Positions 6,545 to 11,968 of a stretch of 11,968 bases of DNA are shown here, piece after piece. Position numbers and translations under genes: made by a program. The number at the start of each line of letters is the position of its first letter. The first letter of the stretch is position 1. Source of the stretch: Planctomycetaceae bacterium (GTDB taxonomy: Bacteria > Planctomycetota > Planctomycetia > Isosphaerales > Isosphaeraceae); contig JAFANO010000573.1 in assembly GCA_019232645.1 (NCBI GenBank), positions 1-11,968 of the forward strand, written 5' to 3'. The notes under the pieces are model-generated. The model saw nothing but the letters and a program-made list of their open reading frames with translations. It did no database searches and had not been told where the DNA came from.

Positions 6545-6742
6545 ATGCCCGCCGCCGACCTCGACCCCGGGCTGCCCGCCGACGAGCGCGCCGGGCACTC
6601 GCTGCACTCCCCGCGCCGGATCCGGAACACCGCGATGGCCCGGTGCCTCTACCGGATCTTTCGCGACCACCGCGACTTCGACGAGTCGCACCTGTCCGAG
6701 TCGAACGATCGCGACCTCCCTGGACCTGGATCGGGCGCCTGA
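6545..6742 (+). CDS. Small hypothetical protein with strong coding bias
   Basis: I do not recognise this 65-residue protein. Evidence that it is real is the codon pattern: about 9 in 10 codons from the start to residue 58 end in G or C, falling only in the last few (cct gga cct gga). A stop lies 14 codons upstream in frame, with no other start between. It is hydrophilic and charged, with a central part RRIRNTAMARCLYRIFRDHRDFDESHLSE that could be helical, and has no signal peptide or membrane segment. The ribosome-binding site is weak (TCGGG just before ATG). It lies divergently beside the UVR-motif gene and ahead of the glpX promoter. It could be a small regulator, or the remnant of a larger gene given its weak start. 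Confidence 0.5.
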   Translation: MPAADLDPGLPADERAGHSLHSPRRIRNTAMARCLYRIFRDHRDFDESHLSESNDRDLPGPGSGA

Positions 6743-6851
6743 CCGCCTCAGCCGGCGCCGGTGTCCGGACCCCGGTCCTCGTCCGACTCAACCCGCTGAT
6801 CCGTCGAATCCCCATGTGGGTCTCCGAAACCAATCTTCGCCGGGAATAATC

Positions 6852-6880
6852 TTGACGCGCCGACGTTTTTCCTCTACTTT
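6852..6880 (+). promoter_or_regulatory. Sigma-70 type promoter of glpX
   Basis: TTGACG (6852-6857), a 17-nt spacer and TACTTT (6875-6880) give a start near 6887. This is the best promoter match in the window and faces glpX, 208 nt ahead. Confidence 0.55.
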
Positions 6881-6886
6881 GGAATG

Positions 6887-7094
6887 GAGATTCCCTGAAC
6901 CTGCTCAGGGTGGGCATGTTCTGGCAGGCTATGGTGGCCCCGCTCTGTGATTCGATCGCGGAGTCGGGGTTCTTTATTGCGCTCCCGAGGCCGAGGAGGT
7001 GATGACCGACGGGCCTATCACGGCGTTTCAGGTCTGCGGGCACCACTCCCATGACCCGGCTCATCTGCTACGCACCGGGAAAGTGAGGATCGCC
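6887..7094 (+). other. Long 5' leader of glpX
   Basis: About 208 nt separate the predicted start from ATG 7095. A 6-bp hairpin lies at 6893-6898/6905-6910 (CCCTGA/TCAGGG), and GTGAT/ATCAC (6999-7003/7017-7021) can pair. AGGAGG at 6994-6999 is followed almost at once by GTGATG, too close to be used well for the frame that starts there. No known riboswitch class was recognised. The leader may control translation of this gluconeogenic gene. Confidence 0.3.
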
Positions 7095-8096
7095 ATGGTT
7101 AAAGGAAAAAAGCCGGTCCCCGATCGTAACCTCGCCTTCGACCTGGTACGCACGACCGAGGCGGCCGCGCTGGCGGCCGCGCCATGGGTCGGCCGGGGAG
7201 ACAAGATCGCGGCCGACCAGGCCGCCGTCGACGCGATGCGCCTGTTGTTCAACACGGTGGAGCTGGACGGGGTCGTCGTCATCGGCGAGGGGGAGAAGGA
7301 CGAGGCGCCGATGCTTTACAACGGCGAGCGCGTCGGCACCGGCCACAGTCCCGCCGTCGACGTGGCCGTCGACCCGATCGACGGCACGCGCCTCGTCTCT
7401 CGGGGCGAGGCGAATGCCCTGTCGGTGGTCGCGGTCGCCGAGAAGGGGACGATGTTCGATCCCGGCCCCTGCGTCTACATGGAGAAGGTCGTGTCCGGCC
7501 CGATCGGGGGCAAGGCGATCGACATCACCGCCCCGATCGAGGAGAACGTGCGCAACGTCGCCAAGGCGCGCGGGATGGACATCCACGACCTCACGGTGAC
7601 GATCCTCGATCGCGACCGGCACCAGGATGTGATCTCGCGGGTCCGGAAGATGGGCGCACGGGTCCGGCTGATCAGCGACGGCGACGTCGCCGGCGCGATC
7701 GTCGCGGCCAAGGCCGGGACCGGCGTCGACCTGCTCTACGGCATCGGCGGCACGCCCGAGGGGGTGGTCGCCGCCGCGGCGCTGAAGTGCCTGGGGGGCG
7801 AGATCCAGGGGCGGCTCTACCCGCGCGACGACACCGAGCGGCGGGCCGCGATCGAGGCCGGCTACGACCTCAGCCGCATCCTGACGACCGACGACCTGGT
7901 GAAGGGCGAGGACATATTCTTCGCGGCGACCGGCATCACCGACGGCGTGCTGGTCCAGGGCGTGCGGTACGGGGCGGGGATCGCCACCAGTGAGTCGATC
8001 GTGATGCGGGCACTCACGGGCACGATCCGCGTGATCAAGTCGGAGCACCGCTGGGACCGGCTCATGGAGATCTCCAACATCCCGTACCACGACTGA
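7095..8096 (+). CDS. glpX: Class II fructose-1,6-bisphosphatase
   Basis: This enzyme hydrolyses fructose 1,6-bisphosphate to fructose 6-phosphate, a committed step of gluconeogenesis, in the cytoplasm and with divalent metal. The 333 residues are normal for GlpX. ATG 7095 is chosen because GAGG lies at 7085-7088 and the N-terminus [20 protein letters not shown] matches where the family starts; the frame stays open back to GTG 6999, but that would add an unrelated 32 residues. Metal and substrate motifs are [12 protein letters not shown] (63-74), VDPIDGT (92-98), SDGDV (194-198), [16 protein letters not shown] (216-231) and ATGITDG (278-284). All family signatures look intact. Some bacterial GlpX proteins also act on sedoheptulose 1,7-bisphosphate, which cannot be judged here. 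It is transcribed alone from the promoter at 6852. Confidence 0.95.
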   Translation: MVKGKKPVPDRNLAFDLVRTTEAAALAAAPWVGRGDKIAADQAAVDAMRLLFNTVELDGVVVIGEGEKDEAPMLYNGERVGTGHSPAVDVAVDPIDGTRLVSRGEANALSVVAVAEKGTMFDPGPCVYMEKVVSGPIGGKAIDITAPIEENVRNVAKARGMDIHDLTVTILDRDRHQDVISRVRKMGARVRLISDGDVAGAIVAAKAGTGVDLLYGIGGTPEGVVAAAALKCLGGEIQGRLYPRDDTERRAAIEAGYDLSRILTTDDLVKGEDIFFAATGITDGVLVQGVRYGAGIATSESIVMRALTGTIRVIKSEHRWDRLMEISNIPYHD

Positions 8097-8403
8097 ATGC
8101 CCGCATTCGGATGCGCCCCGAGTCTCCCGTGACAGAGGGGGCAGGGCCGGGGGGGTTGCCGGCAGCAGGCCAGGGATCTCGCCTGGTCCTGCTCTCCCCG
8201 GATTTCGAGGTCGGGGTCACATCCCTGACACCATACTCCTCTTCCAGGGCCCGGCGGAGGGCCTCGGCTGCCGGGCCGACGGATGTCATCACATCGCCCG
8301 CGACGAAGTGGACCTCGATCCACCCGAGCCGAGTCGAACTCTTGCGGACGCTGTTGCCGTAGAGCGTCTCGTCCGTGCGCCCCTCCTGGATTCGGAGGAT
8401 CAT
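8062..8403 (-). CDS. Doubtful small protein, overlaps the glpX end
   Basis: 113 residues, not recognised. The first 70 or so codons look coding (mostly G/C third bases, with a reasonable protein text such as [40 protein letters not shown]). After that the bias fades and the text becomes Pro/Arg-rich ([16 protein letters not shown]). The last 35 bases run antisense into glpX. A stop lies 9 codons upstream of ATG 8403, and the nearest ribosome-binding-like bases (CGAGG) are too far away. It may be a decaying gene with a lost or frameshifted C-terminus, or a short real gene. Confidence 0.35.
   Translation of the reverse strand: MILRIQEGRTDETLYGNSVRKSSTRLGWIEVHFVAGDVMTSVGPAAEALRRALEEEYGVRDVTPTSKSGESRTRRDPWPAAGNPPGPAPSVTGDSGRIRMRAFSRGTGCWRSP
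8093..8110. terminator. Weak hairpin at the glpX stop
   Basis: CTGAATG and CATTCGG pair (7 bp, one U-G) around CCCG, overlapping the glpX stop codon. No T-run follows. It may mark the transcript end, but support is slight. Confidence 0.2.
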
Positions 8404-8422
8404 GTCGAGGCGAATCGCAACC

Positions 8423-8643
8423 TCGGGTCATGTCCCAGGATCGTTGAAATGCGTTGTTTTCGAGGGCGAGTGTGAGGAAATCGGCGCCCGGAACCGGACC
8501 TTTGGTGGTGCCCCAGGAGAATCGAAAGGTCGCCGTAAGCTCTTGTGGACGAGTGGGTTCATCCGATCGGCACCGAAATCCATGATTCTTTGGCTCGCAG
8601 CGACTTGAGGCCCGTTCTGCAATTCTCCTGGGACACGACCCGA
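8423..8643. repeat. 18-bp inverted repeat, arms 185 nt apart, plus inner copy
   Basis: Arms 8423-8440 and 8626-8643 match in 17 of 18 positions as an inverted repeat (TCCTGGGACAyGACCCGA). The one mismatch would be U-G in a minus-strand transcript. Inside, CCCAGGAGAAT (8512-8522) is a perfect 11-bp inverted partner of 8622-8632. The two outer copies each face outward toward a divergent gene, as duplicated upstream elements would. Ends of a small mobile element are another option; no target duplication was seen. Confidence 0.6.
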
Positions 8644-8737
8644 ATTTTGAGCGGGATCGCGAATCGAAAGTTAACGGATCAATGCGACGCTCAGTCAGGG
8701 CACGTTCCATGCCTTTTGCGGATCGGGTCGGGGACGG

Positions 8738-8765
8738 TTGCCAGTCGGGCGAGGGTTGCTATCGT
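8738..8765 (+). promoter_or_regulatory. Candidate sigma-70 promoter of the thioredoxin-like gene
   Basis: TTGCCA (8738-8743), a 16-nt spacer and TATCGT (8760-8765) lie about 55 nt before the predicted transcript would reach ATG 8825. The hexamers are fair, not strong. Confidence 0.35.
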
Positions 8766-8824
8766 GGAGGGTGTGCGAGGCGGCCTCGCTCGCGTCCTCA
8801 CGCGTCACGAACAGGAGTCAAACC

Positions 8825-9403
8825 ATGGTGCTGACGCCCTCCACCATGCTGTCCCTCGGCTCGAAAGCCCCCGACTTCCGGCTCCCGGATACCGACGGCC
8901 GGACCGTGTCCCTCGATGACTTCAAGGACGCCCCCGCGCTCCTGGTCATTTTCCTTTGCAACCATTGTCCTTACGTCAAACACGTCCGGCACGAGCTGGC
9001 CGCGCTCGCCCGCGAGTATCGCGACCGGGGCGTCGCGATCGTCGGCATCAGCGCCAACGACGCTGCGGTCTATCCGGACGACAGCCCCGAGCAGATGGCG
9101 CGTGAGAAGGCCGAGGTCGGCTACGTCTTCCCGTACCTCTATGATGAGAGCCAGGAAGTCGCCAAGGCATACCAGGCCGCCTGCACGCCCGACTTCTTCG
9201 TCTTCGACCGAAATCGATCGCTGGTCTACCGCGGCCAGATGGACGACAGCCGGCCGAGCAACGGACGGCCCGTGACCGGGAGAGATCTCCGCGCGGCGCT
9301 CGACGCGGTTCTGGCCGGCACCCCGATCCCCGAGGACCAGAAGCCCAGCATGGGCTGCAACATCAAGTGGAAACCGGGCAACGCGCCTAGCTACTTCGGC
9401 TGA
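8825..9403 (+). CDS. Thioredoxin-fold (AhpC/TSA-type redoxin) protein with CxxC
   Basis: A 192-residue thiol-disulfide or peroxiredoxin-like protein. ATG 8825 follows AGGAG with a 7-nt gap; the upstream part of the open frame (from 8738) contains the promoter and is not coding. The protein opens with LGSKAPDFRLPDTDGRTVSLDDF, the usual redoxin N-terminus. The active site FLCNHCPYVKH has Cys45 and Cys48, followed by the strand VAIVGISANDAAVYPDD and the cis-Pro loop ACTPDFFVFD (Pro122). It ends with the GCNIKWKPGNAPSYF block that marks this cytoplasmic subfamily. No signal peptide or lipobox is present, so it is cytoplasmic. It probably reduces disulfides or peroxides; the partner is unknown. 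It appears to be monocistronic. Confidence 0.9.
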   Translation: MVLTPSTMLSLGSKAPDFRLPDTDGRTVSLDDFKDAPALLVIFLCNHCPYVKHVRHELAALAREYRDRGVAIVGISANDAAVYPDDSPEQMAREKAEVGYVFPYLYDESQEVAKAYQAACTPDFFVFDRNRSLVYRGQMDDSRPSNGRPVTGRDLRAALDAVLAGTPIPEDQKPSMGCNIKWKPGNAPSYFG

Positions 9404-9405
9404 GC

Positions 9406-9494
9406 GGGTCGGGCGGGACCCTCCTCCGGACGTCCGATCCAACCGAGGCAGCGACGTCCTCGACCCGGACGGAAAGCCGCCCGTCGCCCGACCC
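9406..9494. terminator. Inverted repeats just after the thioredoxin-like gene
   Basis: GGGTC/GACCC (9406-9410/9417-9421) forms a small hairpin 3 nt after the stop codon. Alternatively GGGTCGGGCG (9406-9415) pairs over 10 bp with 9485-9494. These two structures exclude each other. There is no T-run, so the terminator call is tentative. Confidence 0.25.
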
Positions 9495-9572
9495 GATTCT
9501 GAACATCTTCTCCGCCAAGGAGATTGGATCGGTGGATGTTGCCCACCCCGCGCAGGGAGCCGGCCCTGCGGC

Positions 9573-9600
9573 GCTGATCTGTCATGGCTGATCTGTCATG
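9573..9600. repeat. Perfect 14-bp tandem duplication
   Basis: GCTGATCTGTCATG occurs twice head to tail. It follows directly on the hairpin at 9551-9570 in non-coding sequence. It could be a paired binding site or a replication slip. Confidence 0.85.
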
Positions 9601-10186
9601 AACGTCGAATCGAGCGGCAACGGGTCGGGCGAATCTTGATGTTCTCGCGCGGCAGTCTCGGAGCTTTCGCCGATCGATCCTCCTGGCATTCGATTTGCAC
9701 AGGATGCGCCACGCCCAGGTACTCGAGTGGTTCGGCTCGCTGCGTCACCGCCCCGGATCTTCCGGTTCAAGCATCATCGAGACAGGATTTCTCCCCGACG
9801 CCGCGTCTCAATGGGATGCTTCGGTCGTTCCTCGCCTTGGGCGCGGCATTGCTCGAGAAGGGTCGGGGTGCGCTCACGGGTTTCGGGGCGGGGAGTGGCT
9901 CGGTCCGGGACGCGACGATGCGTTCGCCCCTCTCGTCCAGAGAGGCCGGCCTGTGAAGGCCAAGCCGATTTCGGGGCGGTCGCAGGAGGGGAAATCCTAC
10001 AAATTGTGGAGAAGCTACAACGAACCTTCCGAAGGAGACACGAGACGGATGATCAGACGGGGCCCATGGAGGAGTCCCGGGTGATCCGAGCGCGAGGAGG
10101 CCACTCGAGAGACGGTGACCAAGCGGCCCGCCGCACCGGCGGGGGCCGCGTCCCGCGGCTTCTCATAAACACGGAGGTTTCTGAGC

Positions 10187-11968
10187 ATGCCACCCGAACA
10201 CACCACGATCGCCGCGCGTCCGCGTCGTGGCACGGTCCTCGTGTGGACGCCCCGCGTGCTCGTGCATCCGACTTTGAGGGAGCGGTGCATCTTCCGTCGT
10301 GCCCTCGCGGCCGGTTGGCCGCGACACGCCCCGGCAATGGCCCTGATGATGCTGGCGCTGGGCCTGATGTCGCCGACGACGGGCCCGGCTCAGGGGGCGA
10401 CGCCCGCCATTCCGCCCGGTCGACCGCGACCGTTGCTCCTCGCTCGCGATGCGAAGGGCAACGTGTTCTCGACCTGGGACGAGGCCTGGCGGGCGGTCCG
10501 AAGGGCCGGGCCCCGGGCTCAGACGAAGGGCAGGGGGGGGAACGCCGGAATGCCACGGAATCGGGTCGACCCGGCGTTGATCCGCGCCTCGACGACCGGA
10601 ATTCGCGAGGTGGACCTGGAGCGGACGCCGAACCGAAGCAAGAAACAAGGCCCCGGCGGGCCGGAGACGTCGTGGCTGGGGCTCGAGCACTCCCCCCTCG
10701 CCCCTCGCCCCTCGCCCCTCGCCCCTCCTGGCGGGCCGGAGACGTCGTGGCTGGGGCTCGAGCTTCTGGGAGGCCGCTACCTCGTCACCGAGACATTGGG
10801 GGAGTCCGGGTCGGGGGTGGTCTACCGGGCACGGGACCGGCAACTCGGCGGCGACGTCGCGATCGAGGTGCCTCGTAGTTTGTCGCTCGTCGAGGGCTCG
10901 TCCTCCGCCCGATTCGTCCGCGCGATCCGCACCCTGGCCCGACGCACGCACCCCCACCTGGTCAAGATCCGCGATGTCGGGATGTCCGGTGACGTGCCGT
11001 TCGTCGTCGCGGAGTATCCGCCGGGTGGCAGTTTGGCGTGCCGGAGGCGGGTCGGGCCCGACGGCCTCCCCGCGCCGATGGACCCCGGGTCGCTGGCGGA
11101 CTGGCTGCCGGACCTGGCCGAGGCGCTCGACTTTCTCCACGCCCAGGGGCGCATCCATCGCGACGTCCGGCCGGTCAACATCCTCTTCGACGCGCGGGGG
11201 CAGGTCTTCCTCGGCGGTCTGGCGATGGGCGAGGGGCTCGCCGAGTCGTCCGAGCCCGCGACGGGGCGGACATCCTCCGATGCCGGATCCCTGACGGGCC
11301 CGTTCGGCTACTTGGCCCCGGAGCAGATCCTGGGGCGACCGATCGACGGCCGTGCCGACCAGTACGCCCTGGCCGTCATCGTCTTCGAGTGGCTCGGCGG
11401 CCGACGACCCTTCGACGGCCCCATCGCCACGGCCGTGCTCGTCCGGCAGGCGACGAGCGAGCCGCCCGCGTTGCGTGAGATCTGCCCGACGATCCCCGAG
11501 CCGGTCTCGGCGGTCGTCCGACGCGGCCTGTCGCGCGATCCGGAGTCGCGGTTCCCCGACTGCGCCTCGTTCGCGCGGGCCGTCCTGGCCGCGATGCGAG
11601 GGGAGCCCGTGAGCCCGATCCGGCCGGAACCCACGCCCACCGGGCGCGATGTCCCGGAGCGAACGGCTGCCGCCACGACGGACCCCGCCGCCTCCCCTGG
11701 TCGGAGTCACTGGATCGCCGTCATGTGCTCGGCGACGATCGTCGCGGTGTGTGTCCTGGGACCGAGGCGGACCGTGGCGCGATCCTGGCCGTGGCCGCCG
11801 GCCCTCCTCGGAAGGGCCATCGACCGGCGCGCCCTCAAGGCCCTCGGTCCTCCCTCGACAACCAGGGCCGGCGTCCCGGCGAAGTGGCGTCACGACATCC
11901 CGAGGGCTGAGTTATCGACCGAGTCGGCCGAACCCGAGCCCTCGCGCTCGCGATGGTGGCTCGGCCCG
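10187..11968 (+). CDS. Ser/Thr protein kinase-like membrane protein, probable pseudokinase (3' end missing)
   Basis: An open frame of 594 codons runs off the window without a stop. ATG 10187 has GGAGG 9 nt upstream. Residues 1-50 are Arg-rich, 51-61 hydrophobic (MALMMLALGLM), and 62-190 form a low-complexity linker. The kinase fold spans about 197-480. The Gly loop is GESGSG (205-210), with Ser for the second Gly. VAIE at 224-227 has Glu227 for the ATP-binding Lys. The alphaC Glu position is Ala246. HRD (324-326) and Asn331 of the catalytic loop are kept. The DFG site reads LGG (342-344), so the metal-binding Asp is gone. APE (377-379) and Asp391 (RADQYALA) are kept. Three of the residues needed for ATP and metal binding are therefore missing, and catalysis is unlikely. 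A membrane helix follows at 509-525, then an Arg-rich stretch. Planctomycetes carry many Hanks-type kinases of this layout; this one probably acts by binding. Confidence 0.85.
   Translation, partial: MPPEHTTIAARPRRGTVLVWTPRVLVHPTLRERCIFRRALAAGWPRHAPAMALMMLALGLMSPTTGPAQGATPAIPPGRPRPLLLARDAKGNVFSTWDEAWRAVRRAGPRAQTKGRGGNAGMPRNRVDPALIRASTTGIREVDLERTPNRSKKQGPGGPETSWLGLEHSPLAPRPSPLAPPGGPETSWLGLELLGGRYLVTETLGESGSGVVYRARDRQLGGDVAIEVPRSLSLVEGSSSARFVRAIRTLARRTHPHLVKIRDVGMSGDVPFVVAEYPPGGSLACRRRVGPDGLPAPMDPGSLADWLPDLAEALDFLHAQGRIHRDVRPVNILFDARGQVFLGGLAMGEGLAESSEPATGRTSSDAGSLTGPFGYLAPEQILGRPIDGRADQYALAVIVFEWLGGRRPFDGPIATAVLVRQATSEPPALREICPTIPEPVSAVVRRGLSRDPESRFPDCASFARAVLAAMRGEPVSPIRPEPTPTGRDVPERTAAATTDPAASPGRSHWIAVMCSATIVAVCVLGPRRTVARSWPWPPALLGRAIDRRALKALGPPSTTRAGVPAKWRHDIPRAELSTESAEPEPSRSRWWLGP
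10655..10763 (+). repeat. 34-bp direct repeat around a CCCCTCG minisatellite, inside the kinase-like gene
   Basis: Identical 34-bp copies at 10655-10688 and 10730-10763 are separated by 41 bp made largely of tandem CCCCTCG heptamers. The offset is 75 bp, so the frame is kept, and the product repeats GGPETSWLGLE on both sides of SPLAPRPSPLAPP. It lies just before the kinase domain. Perfect identity implies a recent event. Confidence 0.85.

Larger units (their letters stand above)
8404..8824. other. Intergenic region with inverted repeats
   Basis: 421 bases upstream of two divergent genes, the doubtful minus-strand gene at 8403 and the thioredoxin-like gene at 8825. It carries an 18-bp inverted repeat (8423-8440/8626-8643), a third related copy at 8512-8522 and a promoter at 8738-8765. 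Open frames across it have no coding bias. Confidence 0.5.
9404..10186. other. Long intergenic region with short repeats
   Basis: 783 bases between the thioredoxin-like gene and the kinase-like gene. No frame has consistent coding bias. It holds a perfect 14-bp tandem repeat (9573-9600), a GC-rich hairpin 9551-9557/9564-9570 (CGCAGGG/CCCTGCG) and three copies of a 10-mer (GGGTCGGGCG at 9406-9415 and 9622-9631, inverted at 9485-9494). A weak hairpin 10004-10009/10015-10020 precedes the kinase gene. No clear promoter for that gene was identified, and a small RNA here cannot be excluded. Confidence 0.45.

Noticed and set aside
5419..6849. Plus-strand open frame of 476 codons
   Set aside because: It is antisense to the UVR-motif gene over most of its length, has no recognisable domain and would read through the promoter of that gene and the small gene at 6545 in a different frame.
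7068..8090. Minus-strand open frame of 340 codons
   Set aside because: Mirror of glpX, whose family motifs are intact.
10533..10541. Run of eight G bases as a possible frameshift in the kinase-like gene
   Set aside because: The frame with GGAGG and ATG 10187 is the same frame that encodes the kinase domain after the run, so no shift is needed.
10163..11893. Minus-strand open frame of 576 codons and several short plus frames in the same region
   Set aside because: The plus frame from 10187 carries kinase motifs throughout; the others are out-of-frame or antisense shadows. An open plus frame ending at 10878 overlaps only the non-kinase part and has no strong start.
1..11968. CRISPR array, tRNA or rRNA genes, transposase or toxin-antitoxin pair
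   Set aside because: No regularly spaced repeats with unique spacers, no tRNA-like cloverleaf or rRNA signature, and no transposase or toxin motifs were seen on either strand.

Overview
The window is about 12 kb of GC-rich bacterial chromosome, probably from a planctomycete of the Isosphaera/Singulisphaera/Paludisphaera type. This rests on the mix of genes: a porin with a coiled-coil N-terminus, a stand-alone PyrK, a small UVR-motif protein, a GlpX-type FBPase and a large Ser/Thr-kinase-like membrane protein. Genes are loosely spaced, Pro/Arg/Gly-rich tails are common, and GC at third codon positions is strong. No database search was possible, so the taxonomy is inference.

Layout. Positions 1-95 are AT-rich. 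Positions 96-380 hold a dense run of helices, including an H-type pseudoknot, that looks like a structured non-coding RNA on the + strand; an omega-RNA/HEARO-like RNA without its nuclease gene is the best guess. It converges on a phosphate-selective-type porin (514-2166, -). A 539-base divergent intergenic region with a dyad and an AT island follows. Next come an RsuA/RluB-type pseudouridine synthase with a long disordered tail (2706-4082, +), a 37-bp near-perfect hairpin built from 14-bp units (4150-4235) and a PyrK-type electron-transfer flavoprotein (4345-5226, +). PyrK converges on a UVR-motif protein (5590-6357, -). After that lie a 65-codon small gene with strong coding bias (6545-6742, +), glpX (7095-8096, +) with a recognisable promoter and a leader of about 200 nt, a doubtful small gene on the other strand (8062-8403, -), a repeat-bearing intergenic region, and a CxxC thioredoxin-fold protein (8825-9403, +). 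After a 783-base intergenic region the window ends inside a long open frame (10187 to beyond 11968, +) that has no stop in the window.

The last frame encodes a Ser/Thr-kinase fold that keeps HRD, the catalytic-loop Asn and APE. It has lost the beta3 Lys (Glu), the alphaC Glu (Ala) and the DFG Asp (Leu), so it is probably a pseudokinase. Hydrophobic segments and Arg-rich flanks on both sides of the domain allow the possibility that it lies outside the cytoplasm. Mostly these are unrelated single-gene units: rRNA modification, pyrimidine synthesis, gluconeogenesis, redox, outer-membrane transport and signalling. There is no clear operon. The most interesting items are the 96-380 RNA, the pseudokinase, and the hairpin and repeat elements between genes.
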